From positions 4,774,001-4,838,000 of the forward strand of contig OZ257157.1 of NCBI GenBank assembly GCA_965279405.1: a stretch of DNA of 64,000 nucleotides, given 5' to 3'. A program made the position numbers and the translations under genes. Numbering within the stretch: the first letter of the stretch is position 1; every line of letters starts with the position of its first letter. Shown here one piece after another: positions 54,978-62,894 of this stretch. A model generated the notes under the pieces. The model was not told the DNA's origin, made no database searches, and saw nothing but the letters and a program-made list of their open reading frames with translations. This DNA comes from CBDDIP01 sp965279405 (GTDB taxonomy: Bacteria; Actinomycetota; Acidimicrobiia; Acidimicrobiales; Ilumatobacteraceae).

Positions 54978-56062
54978 GCTGCAGCTCCCTCTCGTTCGAC
55001 GACCGCTCGCACGGCGTCGAGGAACTCGGTGTTCTCCGAAGGCGTGCCGACGGTGACGCGCAGGCAGTCCTCCAGGCGGGGCCAGCCCGAGCAGTCGCGT
55101 ACGAGCACGCTGCGCTCGACCAGCGCGTTCCACAACGCTCGGCCGCCGATCGTCCGTGGGCGGAACAGCAGGAAGTTGGCCCCGCTCGGGAACACGTCGA
55201 TGGGTAGCGCGGCGAGCGCAGCGCTGATCCGTTCGCGCTCGGCCACGATCTCGCCGACCCGCGCTTCCATGTCGTCGGCGTAGCGCAGTGCCAGCCGCCC
55301 GGCGATCTGCTTGGCCGCGTCGAGGTGGTACGGCAGCACCACCTTGTCGAGCTCGGCGACCAGCCAGCGCGGCCCGATGAGGTAGCCCAACCGCGTGCCG
55401 GCCATCGACCAGGTCTTCGAGAACGTGCGCGTGACGACGAGCGGCACGTCGTCGGACACGAGTCCGAGCGCCGACCACGGGGCGAACTGCCCGTACGCCT
55501 CGTCGACGACGAGCAGGCCCGGCGCCTGCGCCAGCACGGTGCGCACGTTGGCCTCCGGTTCGACGAGCCCGGTGGGGTTGTTCGGCGAGCAGAGGAACGT
55601 GATGGTCGGCTGCGATGCGGCGATGACGCGCTCGACCTCGGCGAGGTCGAGCGAGAAGTCGGCGGCGCGCTCGCCCTCGGCCACGGTTGCTCCGGTCAGG
55701 CGAGCGATGTGGCCGTGCAGCTGGTACGTCGGCTCGAAGGTCGCCACCGTGCGCCCTGGCCCGGCATAGGTGAGCAGCAGCGTCTGCAGCACCTCGTTGC
55801 TGCCGTTGGCGGCGAAGACCTGATCGGGGTGCACCGCGTGCAGATCGGCGATCGACTCCCGCAGCGCGGTTGCGGCGCGGTCGGGGTACCGATGCCAGTC
55901 GACCCGGCTGAGCTCGGCGGCGAACGCATCGCGCCACGCGGCAGGCGGCGCATACGGCGACTCGTTGGTGTTCAGGCGCACGCGCACGTCGACCTGCGGC
56001 GAGTGGTAGCCCTCCAGGGCGGACAGGTCGTCGCGGACGGGCACGATGCTCACCCGAGCCAC
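54974..56062 (-). CDS. hisC: Histidinol-phosphate aminotransferase
   Basis: The 362-residue fold-type I PLP enzyme transfers an amino group to imidazole acetol phosphate. LNTNESPYAPP is the substrate-binding start, ANGSNEVLQTLLL contacts PLP, SPNNPTG follows, and TRTFSKTWSMAGTRLGY carries the PLP lysine. It is the first gene of the block in this window; hisG and hisD must lie elsewhere. Start is GTG 56062, with GTG 56053 possible. Confidence 0.95.
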   Translation of the reverse strand: MARVSIVPVRDDLSALEGYHSPQVDVRVRLNTNESPYAPPAAWRDAFAAELSRVDWHRYPDRAATALRESIADLHAVHPDQVFAANGSNEVLQTLLLTYAGPGRTVATFEPTYQLHGHIARLTGATVAEGERAADFSLDLAEVERVIAASQPTITFLCSPNNPTGLVEPEANVRTVLAQAPGLLVVDEAYGQFAPWSALGLVSDDVPLVVTRTFSKTWSMAGTRLGYLIGPRWLVAELDKVVLPYHLDAAKQIAGRLALRYADDMEARVGEIVAERERISAALAALPIDVFPSGANFLLFRPRTIGGRALWNALVERSVLVRDCSGWPRLEDCLRVTVGTPSENTEFLDAVRAVVEREGAAA

Positions 56063-56112
56063 GTTACCGATGCACCCTCGCGCTCTCCGATTGCATTCGG
56101 CAGACTGGGTGG

Positions 56113-56310
56113 ATGGCGAACTCGCAGACGGCCGCAGTGCTCGCGGTGATCAACGACCACGTCGACCGCTACCGCGACGAGATCGCCCATCTCGCGTCCG
56201 GTCTCCAGCAGGAGCAGGAGGCCGACCTCGTGTCGGCGATCTATGAAGCCGAGCGAGCGCTGCGCAGCGCCGGTCGCTCCCTGCGCCGAGCCGCCAAGCT
56301 CGCCAGGTAG
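56113..56310 (+). CDS. Small helical hypothetical protein
   Basis: The 65-residue protein is almost entirely helical (VLAVINDHVDRYRDEIAHLA and VSAIYEAERALRSAGRSLRR) with amphipathic spacing. No family is recognised. It is divergent from hisC by 50 bases and converges with the PPOX gene. Confidence 0.5.
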   Translation: MANSQTAAVLAVINDHVDRYRDEIAHLASGLQQEQEADLVSAIYEAERALRSAGRSLRRAAKLAR

Positions 56311-56317
56311 GAAGCAT

Positions 56318-56806
56318 TCAGGTGGTGAAGCGCCAGCGGGTGGCGGTCGTGTTGAACGACTCGTCCTCGACGAAGCCGAACACCACCTCGGGCACCAACC
56401 GCCACAACGGGCTGGCCTCGATGTCGGGGAAGCCCGAGCCGTACTTGGCCACGTAGACCGCCTCGATCTCCGCCGCCAGCGCGGCGTCGACGACGCGCAC
56501 GACACGTCCCTCGACGGCGACTGCGTCCGCACCCGCCTGCACCACCGCACTGCATCGCGGGTCGGCCATGAGGTTGCGAGCGGTACGTCCCTGACCGCCG
56601 ACCGAGAACGCAAGCGCATCGGCATGCCACACGGCCCAGACCGGGACCGCATGCGGACGACCGGACCGATCCTTCGACGACAGGACGACACGACGAGCAC
56701 CGACCAGACGCTCCTGCGCCCACGAGAAGGGCAGCAGGCCGTCGGCGTCGACGCTGATCTCGTAGCCCGGCATCAGCGGTCGATCGGGCGTGGGCGAGGC
56801 GGTCAT
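56318..56806 (-). CDS. PPOX-fold flavin-binding protein, translation start in a hairpin
   Basis: The 162-residue protein has the split-barrel pattern: ARRVVLSSKDRSGRPHAVPVW, ALAFSVGGQGRTARNLMADPR, CSAVVQAGADAVAVEGRVVRV and a C-terminal WRLVPEVVFGFVEDE. It likely binds FMN or F420, substrate unknown. The chosen ATG 56806 is inside one arm of a perfect 15-bp inverted repeat. A longer frame from upstream starts is possible but has poor composition. Confidence 0.75.
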   Translation of the reverse strand: MTASPTPDRPLMPGYEISVDADGLLPFSWAQERLVGARRVVLSSKDRSGRPHAVPVWAVWHADALAFSVGGQGRTARNLMADPRCSAVVQAGADAVAVEGRVVRVVDAALAAEIEAVYVAKYGSGFPDIEASPLWRLVPEVVFGFVEDESFNTTATRWRFTT

Positions 56807-56836
56807 CCGATCCGTGACTCTACGGATCGGATGACC
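56801..56836 (-). promoter_or_regulatory. Perfect 15-bp hairpin covering the PPOX start codon
   Basis: GGTCATCCGATCCGT (56801-56815) and ACGGATCGGATGACC (56822-56836) pair exactly around a 6-base loop. The ATG (56806-56804) is in the downstream arm of the minus-strand RNA, so folding would hide it. It may be an RNA switch, or an operator for a dimeric DNA-binding protein. Confidence 0.6.
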
Positions 56837-56991
56837 CCTGCCGAAAAAGCGGCGACGCCAGGCGGCGGATCCCGGCATCGCACGCAAACCAGGTGGCGGG
56901 AACCTGGTTGGTCAGACCATAGTACACCGAATCGGGGGTGGTGCAAGACGGCGCGAACGCCTTCGATCCGCGGTCAGAGGTCACGCGCGAA

Positions 56992-57660
56992 TCAGGTTGT
57001 GATCGACGCGTTCCGACGCTTCGAACGGCTCGACGGACACAGTGGCTCGAGTCGGCAGTCGCCGCACCGCGGCTTCTTCGCGTCGCACACGCGTCGTCCG
57101 TGGAGGATGGTGCGCAAGCTGAACGCCCCCCATTCGGCCGGCTTGATGAGCGCGCACAGCTCGGTCTCGACCTTCACCGGATCCTCCTCGACGGTCAGCG
57201 CGAGCCGTCGGGCGAGGCGACCGACGTGGGTGTCCACCGGGAGGCCGGGAAGATCGAAGGCGACGCTACGAACGACGTTCGCCGTCTTGCGTCCGACGCC
57301 GGGCAACGTGACCAGATCCTCCAGCGCCGTGGGCACCTCGCCCCCGAACCGGTCCATCACCCCGACCGCCATGCCGATGAGGTTGCGCGACTTGGTCTGG
57401 TAGAAGCCGGTCGACCGAACGATCTCCTCCAGCTCGAGCGGGTCGGCCATCGACAGCGCCTCGGCCGAGGGAAAGCGGGCGAAGAGCATCGGCGTCACCA
57501 CGTTGACGCGGGCGTCGGTCGTCTGCGCCGACAGGATCGTCGCCGCGAGGAGCTCGAACGCGTTCCGGTGGTCGAGCTCGCAGATGGCCACCGGGTACTC
57601 CTCGGCGAGGAGCACGGCGATGGCGGTGGCGCGGCCCTTCGGCGTACGTGGTGTGCCCAT
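56992..57660 (-). CDS. nth: Endonuclease III
   Basis: The 222-residue base-excision glycosylase/AP lyase acts on oxidised pyrimidines. The helix-hairpin-helix LPGVGRKTANVV, the catalytic Asp in PVDTHVGRLARRL and the lysine-bearing ILSAQTTDARVN region are visible. The C-terminal CDAKKPRCGDCRLEPLC supplies four cysteines for the iron-sulfur cluster. ATG 57660 is chosen; the spacer to the PPOX gene contains another small hairpin, AACCAGG/CCTGGTT. Confidence 0.95.
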   Translation of the reverse strand: MGTPRTPKGRATAIAVLLAEEYPVAICELDHRNAFELLAATILSAQTTDARVNVVTPMLFARFPSAEALSMADPLELEEIVRSTGFYQTKSRNLIGMAVGVMDRFGGEVPTALEDLVTLPGVGRKTANVVRSVAFDLPGLPVDTHVGRLARRLALTVEEDPVKVETELCALIKPAEWGAFSLRTILHGRRVCDAKKPRCGDCRLEPLCPSSRSKRRNASITT

Positions 57661-57739
57661 CGCCGGAAGGGTAACGAGCGGAGGTGACGGCGATCGCGTT
57701 CGCCGCCGCCGGAGAGCCGCCCCAGTAGCCTCACCCGGG

Positions 57740-58645
57740 ATGGCGACGATCCGGGTGCACCGCACGCTCGCACCCGACGATCGGGCCGCGATCGAAGCGT
57801 TCCTGGCGACGCAGGAGGCGGCCGGCGGCCGTCTTCCGGACCACCTGCGGCTCGATCTCCTGCACGGTCCACGGCCGGGCTTCGTCGCCGCGGTCGCGTT
57901 GGCGGCAGCGAACACCGGGCACGAACGGCTGCTCGGCTACGCCCAGGCGTCCAGCGATCAGGGCGGCGTGGTGGTCGACGCGATCGTCGACGCAGAGGCC
58001 GATGCGACCGCCGCTGCGGCGCTGCGCCGACACCTCCTCGCCGGGCTGGTCGAGGCACTGCCGGCCGGCACCAACGTGACGTGGTGGACGAGCGCCGATG
58101 GTGCCGCAGTGGTGGCCGAGGAGCTCGGGTTGCGACCAGGACGGGCACTGCACCAGATGCGTCGCGACCTGCCGATGCCGCAGACGACCGACGTGATCAC
58201 GCGTTCGTTCGTGGTCGGGCGCGACGAGGAGGCCTGGCTCGAGGTCAACAACGCCGCGTTCGAGTGGCATCCCGAGCAAGGCGGTTGGGACCTGGCGATG
58301 CTGCAGCAGCGCGAGCAGGAGCCGTGGTTCGATCCGGAGGGGTTCCGTCTGCACGAACGCCACGACGAGCTCGCCGCGTTCTGCTGGACGAAGGTGCACC
58401 CGGGCACGCCGCCGGTCGGCGAGATCTACGTGATCGGCGTGCACCCACGTTTCCAGGGCATGGGCCTCGGGGGCGCGTTGACCATCGCCGGACTGACGAG
58501 CCTGACCGAGCGCGGCATCACCGTCGGGATGTTGTACGTCGACGCCGACAACACCGTCGCGGTCAACCTGTACCGGCACCTCGAGTTCACGATCCACCAC
58601 ACCGATCGCGCCTTCGTCGGCACGGCACCAGGAGCACCGGAATGA
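57740..58645 (+). CDS. mshD: Mycothiol synthase
   Basis: The 301-residue protein has two GNAT domains; the C-terminal one carries the acetyl-CoA site (EIYVIGVHPRFQGMGLGGAL) and LYVDADNTVAVNLY. MshD acetylates the cysteine of Cys-GlcN-Ins in the last step of mycothiol formation. The length and the double-GNAT layout fit well. Its presence is a strong actinobacterial marker. The stop overlaps the next gene's start (ATGA). ATG 57740 is preferred. Confidence 0.9.
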   Translation: MATIRVHRTLAPDDRAAIEAFLATQEAAGGRLPDHLRLDLLHGPRPGFVAAVALAAANTGHERLLGYAQASSDQGGVVVDAIVDAEADATAAAALRRHLLAGLVEALPAGTNVTWWTSADGAAVVAEELGLRPGRALHQMRRDLPMPQTTDVITRSFVVGRDEEAWLEVNNAAFEWHPEQGGWDLAMLQQREQEPWFDPEGFRLHERHDELAAFCWTKVHPGTPPVGEIYVIGVHPRFQGMGLGGALTIAGLTSLTERGITVGMLYVDADNTVAVNLYRHLEFTIHHTDRAFVGTAPGAPE

Positions 58646-60462
58646 CCAGCGACACGCAACCCGACGTCGATCTGCCGCGCTGGAGCGTGGCCGACGTGCA
58701 CGAGTCGTTCGATGCGCGCTCGTTCGCCGACGCGATGGACGAGGTCCGCGCCGACACCGATCGGTTGGAAGCGCTGTTCGAGCACCACAGCATCCGCGGC
58801 ATCGATGCCCGTCCGGCGACGTCTGCTGACGGCGAGGCAGCCGACGCCGTGGTGCGCGCCGTGAACGACGCACGCCGACGCCTCGACCTGATCAGCGCGT
58901 ACGTGTACGCGACGTTGAGCACGAACAGCTACGACGAGCAGGCCCAAGGCCTGAACAGCGAGCTCGACGGGTTGTCCAGCCGCCATCGCCCGCTGATGGC
59001 CCGTCTGGCGGAGTGGGTGCGTGCCCTCGACCCGGACGCGCTCGCCGCGTTCAGCAGCGAAGCGGCCGACCATGCCGGCCCGCTGCGCAAGCTCGCGCAG
59101 CGCGCCGAGCACCAGATGAGCGAGGCCGAAGAGGGGCTGTACGCCGAGCTCGCCGTGAGCGGATCGTCGGCGTGGTACCGCCTGCAGAGCGACGTCACGT
59201 CACAGCTCTCGGCAGCGGTGCAGATGCCCGACGGCACCACGCCGTCGTTGCCGATGGCAGCGGTGCGCGGCTTGGCCTCGCATGCCGATCCTGCGGTGCG
59301 ACGCGCCGCCTACGACGCGGAGCTGGCCACCTGGCCGAGCGTCGCCGTCACGTGCGCGGCGGCGATGAACGGCGTCAAGGGCGAGGCGAACACGGTGAAC
59401 CGGCGGCGCGGCTGGGCTTCCCCGCTGGACGCATCGCTGTTCTCCAACAACGTCAGCCGGCCGACGTTCGACGCGATGCAGGAAGCCATCGTCGCCTCGC
59501 TGCCCGACTTCCGCACGTGGATGCGCGCCAAGGCTGCGTTGCACGGACACGATGGCGGGCTCCCCTGGACCGAGCTGTTCGCACCGCTGCCCTTTGCGCC
59601 GGCGGAGATCAGCTGGACCGACGGCCTGGGCATCGTGCGCAACGCGTTTGCCGCATACGGCGGCAGCCTCGCCGGTCTCGTCGATCGAGCCGTCGACGAA
59701 CGGTGGATCGACGCCGAGCCGCGCGCCGGCAAGCGCGGCGGTGCGTTCTGCATGGGCTTCGGCGGCGACCGTTCGCTCGTGTTTCTCAACTGGAGCGGCA
59801 GCGTCGACTCGGCGCAGACCACGGCGCACGAGCTCGGGCACGCCTACCACAACACCCAGCTGGCGCAGCGGACGCCGCTGCAGCGTCAACTGCCGATGGC
59901 GTTGGCCGAGACCGCCAGCATCTTCTGCGAGACGCTCGTCGTCGAGGAGGGGCTCGGCCGCTTGACCGGCGACGACCGCCTGGCGTTGCTCGACGTCGAT
60001 CTGCAGGGTTCGAACCAGGTGGTGGTGGACATCCACAGCAGGTTCCTCTTCGAGACGGAGGTGTTCGCCCGGCGCCAACGTCGCACCCTCGGCGTGTCCG
60101 AGCTGAACGAGATGATGCTGGCCGCGCAGGCCGATGCGTACGGCGACGGCCTCGTGCAGTCCACGGCCCATCCGTACATGTGGGCGTTGAAGCCGCACTA
60201 CTACAGCTCGCACTTCTACAACTGGCCGTACACGTACGGGCTGCTGTTCGGACTCGGTCTGTTCGCCCAGTACCAGCTCGATCCGGAGCGCTTCCGCCTG
60301 CACTACGACGACGTCCTGTCGCGCGTCGGCATGAGCTCGGCGGAGGAGCTGGCGGGGGCGTTCGGCTTCGACGTCACCGACGTCGCGTTCTGGACCGCGA
60401 GCCTCGACGTCATCCGCACCCGCATCGCGCAGTACCAGGAGCTGGCGGCAGCTCGCGGATGA
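58642..60462 (+). CDS. M3-family oligoendopeptidase (PepF-like)
   Basis: The 606-residue cytosolic metallopeptidase has HELGH (396-400) with the downstream glutamate in LAETASIFCETLVVEE, typical of M3 enzymes, and YYSSHFYNWPYTYGLLFGLG near the C-terminus in two parts. It would degrade short peptides. The helical N-terminal half fits the clan. It is flanked by overlapping mshD and rlmN, so the three form one transcript. Confidence 0.9.
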   Translation: MTSDTQPDVDLPRWSVADVHESFDARSFADAMDEVRADTDRLEALFEHHSIRGIDARPATSADGEAADAVVRAVNDARRRLDLISAYVYATLSTNSYDEQAQGLNSELDGLSSRHRPLMARLAEWVRALDPDALAAFSSEAADHAGPLRKLAQRAEHQMSEAEEGLYAELAVSGSSAWYRLQSDVTSQLSAAVQMPDGTTPSLPMAAVRGLASHADPAVRRAAYDAELATWPSVAVTCAAAMNGVKGEANTVNRRRGWASPLDASLFSNNVSRPTFDAMQEAIVASLPDFRTWMRAKAALHGHDGGLPWTELFAPLPFAPAEISWTDGLGIVRNAFAAYGGSLAGLVDRAVDERWIDAEPRAGKRGGAFCMGFGGDRSLVFLNWSGSVDSAQTTAHELGHAYHNTQLAQRTPLQRQLPMALAETASIFCETLVVEEGLGRLTGDDRLALLDVDLQGSNQVVVDIHSRFLFETEVFARRQRRTLGVSELNEMMLAAQADAYGDGLVQSTAHPYMWALKPHYYSSHFYNWPYTYGLLFGLGLFAQYQLDPERFRLHYDDVLSRVGMSSAEELAGAFGFDVTDVAFWTASLDVIRTRIAQYQELAAARG

Positions 60463-61517
60463 GCACGCTGTACGCGCCCACCCGCGACGAGCTCGCCGTG
60501 CTGCTGAACGGTCAGCCGCGCTTCCGCCTCGACCAGCTGTGGGACGGGCTCTACGCGCAGCTGGCGGCACCGGAGGACATCACCAACCTGCCGAAGGGGC
60601 TGCGAGCGCGGCTCAACGCCGATCTGCCGTTGGCGCTGCAGCTCGTGGTGCGCAGCGTCAGCGACGACGGCGACACGGTGAAGTACCTGTGGCAGCTGCA
60701 CGACGGCGGGCGCATCGAGACGGTGCTGATGGTCTACCCCGACCGCGTCACGGTGTGCGTCAGCAGCCAGGCCGGCTGCGCCATGGCCTGCGGGTTCTGC
60801 GCCACCGGGCAGGCGGGGTTCACCCGGCACCTCACCGCCGGCGAGATCGTCGAGCAGGTCGTGCTCGCCGCGCGCGACGCCAAGGCGATGGGCCGTCGGC
60901 TGGCGAACATCGTCTACATGGGCATGGGCGAGCCGATGGCCAACGAGGGCAACGTGTGGGCGTCGGTCGAACGCATCCACGGCGCGATCGGGTTGTCGGC
61001 GCGACACATCACCATCTCGACGGTCGGTCTCGTGCCGGGGATCCGCACGCTCACCGCACGGCCGCTGCCGGTGAACCTCGCCGTGTCGCTGCACGCCGCC
61101 AACGACGAGCTGCGCAACGAGCTGGTGCCGATCAACAAGCGCTACCCGATCGACGAGTTGATGCGCGCGTGCTCCGATCACCTCGAGGCGAAGGGACGGC
61201 GGCTGAGCTTCGAGTGGGCGATGATCGACGGGGTCAACGACCGCGACAGCGACGCACGTGAGCTGGCCCGTCTGTGCCGGCGCCTGCGCTTGCCGGCGCA
61301 CGTCAACCTGATCCCGCTCAACCCGACGCCGGGCTACCCGACCGTCGGTTCATCGGCGCGGCGCGTCACCGAGTTCCGCGACCTGCTGACGAAGCTCGGC
61401 GTCAACGCAACCATCCGTCGCAACCGCGGCACCGACATCGACGCCGCCTGCGGCCAGCTGGCCGCCGGTCAGCCCGTCGCGATCAAGAGCCCGATCAGGT
61501 CGCGTCCGTCGGACTGA
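60459..61517 (+). CDS. rlmN: Dual-specificity RNA methyltransferase RlmN
   Basis: The 352-residue radical-SAM protein methylates C2 of A2503 in 23S rRNA and A37 in tRNAs. The CxxxCxxC cluster is CAMACGFC, followed by YMGMGEPMANEGNV, SLHAANDELRN and the late NPTPGYPTVGSS. The ATG overlaps the PepF stop. Its 3' end overlaps the convergent DUF6285 gene by 23 bases. Confidence 0.95.
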   Translation: MSTLYAPTRDELAVLLNGQPRFRLDQLWDGLYAQLAAPEDITNLPKGLRARLNADLPLALQLVVRSVSDDGDTVKYLWQLHDGGRIETVLMVYPDRVTVCVSSQAGCAMACGFCATGQAGFTRHLTAGEIVEQVVLAARDAKAMGRRLANIVYMGMGEPMANEGNVWASVERIHGAIGLSARHITISTVGLVPGIRTLTARPLPVNLAVSLHAANDELRNELVPINKRYPIDELMRACSDHLEAKGRRLSFEWAMIDGVNDRDSDARELARLCRRLRLPAHVNLIPLNPTPGYPTVGSSARRVTEFRDLLTKLGVNATIRRNRGTDIDAACGQLAAGQPVAIKSPIRSRPSD

Positions 61518-61878
61518 GGTCCGGCAGATCGCGGTCTCGCGCATCGAGGTACTTTGGGTTCGCCACGCGGAGCTTGTCGACCACCGACTCGCGCACCAGG
61601 GCGCGCACCTCGTCGAGACGGGTGTCGAACGATCCGTCGCGGATCTTTGCCGCCAGATCGGCTTCGTCGGTGCACCCCAGCGCAGCAAGACGTTCGGCCT
61701 GCGCCACCGCTTGACCGGCACCGAGCTCGATCTCGCGCTGCACGATCGCCAGCACGTTGATCGCCACCCGGGTGTGGAACTGGAGGCGGCCCTCGGTGGC
61801 CGACATCACGTCGCGCTCCATCCACTCGCGCACTGCCTCGAGCAGCTCGGCCGAGGTCGGCAGGTCGTGCAGGCTCAT
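61495..61878 (-). CDS. DUF6285 protein (partner of acyl-CoA dehydrogenase-type kinases)
   Basis: The 127-residue protein is helical: LPTSAELLEAVREWMERDVM, FHTRVAINVLAIVQREIELG and DEADLAAKIRDGSFDTR. This order fits DUF6285, a small family commonly encoded beside APH-like acyl-CoA-pathway kinases. The ATG overlaps the kinase stop, so they are co-translated. Function is unknown, but obligatory pairing suggests a complex or shared pathway. Confidence 0.75.
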   Translation of the reverse strand: MSLHDLPTSAELLEAVREWMERDVMSATEGRLQFHTRVAINVLAIVQREIELGAGQAVAQAERLAALGCTDEADLAAKIRDGSFDTRLDEVRALVRESVVDKLRVANPKYLDARDRDLPDLSPTDAT

Positions 61879-62843
61879 CGGGCCGCCGCCGCGTTCCAAC
61901 GATCATCCAGCGCAAGGAACAGGTCGTACTCGTTCTCACAGACGCGACGGCCGATCGCCGCGAGCTCGTGGCTGCGCACCACGCCGGAGCGGTGCGTGTT
62001 GGCCTGACCCATGCACATGATCCCCCACTTCAACGTGCCGAGCACCTCCCACCAGCGAACCACCTCCGGATCGGCGGGCCCCCCGCCGGCCTCCTCGTAG
62101 CCGGCGCACAGCTCCTCGTAGTCGCCGATGCCGGCGACCGGCTTGGGCGCGCCGAAGCGCCACGCCTTCGTGCACAGCCAGCCGAGGTCTTCCATCGGGT
62201 CACCGAGGTGGGCGAGCTCCCAGTCGATGACGGCGCGCAGGCCGTCCGCACCGATGATGACGTTGCCCAGGCGGAAGTCTCCGTGCACCACCTTCGGCGT
62301 GTTGGCGGGTGGGCGGTTGGCGGCGAGCCACTGGAAGGCCAGCTCGAACGTCGGGTGCGACTCGCTGTAGCTGTCGAGCAACAACCGGTAGTCGTGCAGC
62401 TGGTCGGGGACGACGAGGCCCGGCACGGCGCTTGCGTCGATGCGATGGGTTGCGGCGAGCGCTGCGCCGAGCTGACGCGGCAGGACGCGGCGAGCGTCGG
62501 CGAACTCGGCGTCGCGCAGGATCTTGCGGGCGATGGTCTCGCCCTCGACGGCGGTGAGCACCATGTAGCCGGCGCCGATGTCGGCGGCCGTCGCCGACGC
62601 GGTGACCACCTCGGCCACCGGCACCCCGGCCGCGCGTGCGGCGCGAAGGGCAGCGATCTCCACGCCCATGTCGCGCACGTCGCCGGTTCGTTGACGCTGC
62701 AGGATCAGATCCCGTCCATCGGCGATGAACCGCCACGTCTCGCGCGACGCTCCACCGGACAGTCGCACGAGGTGGTCGATCTGCTTCACGTCGAGCGCAT
62801 CGCGCAGCTGCGCGGCGAGCAGGGCAACAGGGTCGTCGGCCAT
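61875..62843 (-). CDS. Phosphotransferase-family (APH/ACAD10-like) protein
   Basis: The 322-residue protein has the aminoglycoside-phosphotransferase kinase fold: LSGGASRETWRF near the glycine loop, VVHGDFRLGNVIIG with catalytic Asp, and VIDWELAHLGDPMEDLGWL with the metal-binding Asp. This family version occurs with acyl-CoA dehydrogenases and probably phosphorylates a hydroxy-acyl substrate, rather than acting in drug resistance. ATG 62843 is preferred over the longer frame. Confidence 0.85.
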   Translation of the reverse strand: MADDPVALLAAQLRDALDVKQIDHLVRLSGGASRETWRFIADGRDLILQRQRTGDVRDMGVEIAALRAARAAGVPVAEVVTASATAADIGAGYMVLTAVEGETIARKILRDAEFADARRVLPRQLGAALAATHRIDASAVPGLVVPDQLHDYRLLLDSYSESHPTFELAFQWLAANRPPANTPKVVHGDFRLGNVIIGADGLRAVIDWELAHLGDPMEDLGWLCTKAWRFGAPKPVAGIGDYEELCAGYEEAGGGPADPEVVRWWEVLGTLKWGIMCMGQANTHRSGVVRSHELAAIGRRVCENEYDLFLALDDRWNAAAAR

Positions 62844-62894
62844 CGGCGCAGAGCCTTGCCGATGGGCACCCGGGCACTGCAACCGAGCGGCGGC

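Noticed and set aside
56880..56940. Possible tRNA fragment or attachment site near AACCAGG/CCTGGTT
   Set aside because: Only a 7-bp hairpin is seen; there is no T arm, D arm or integrase gene.
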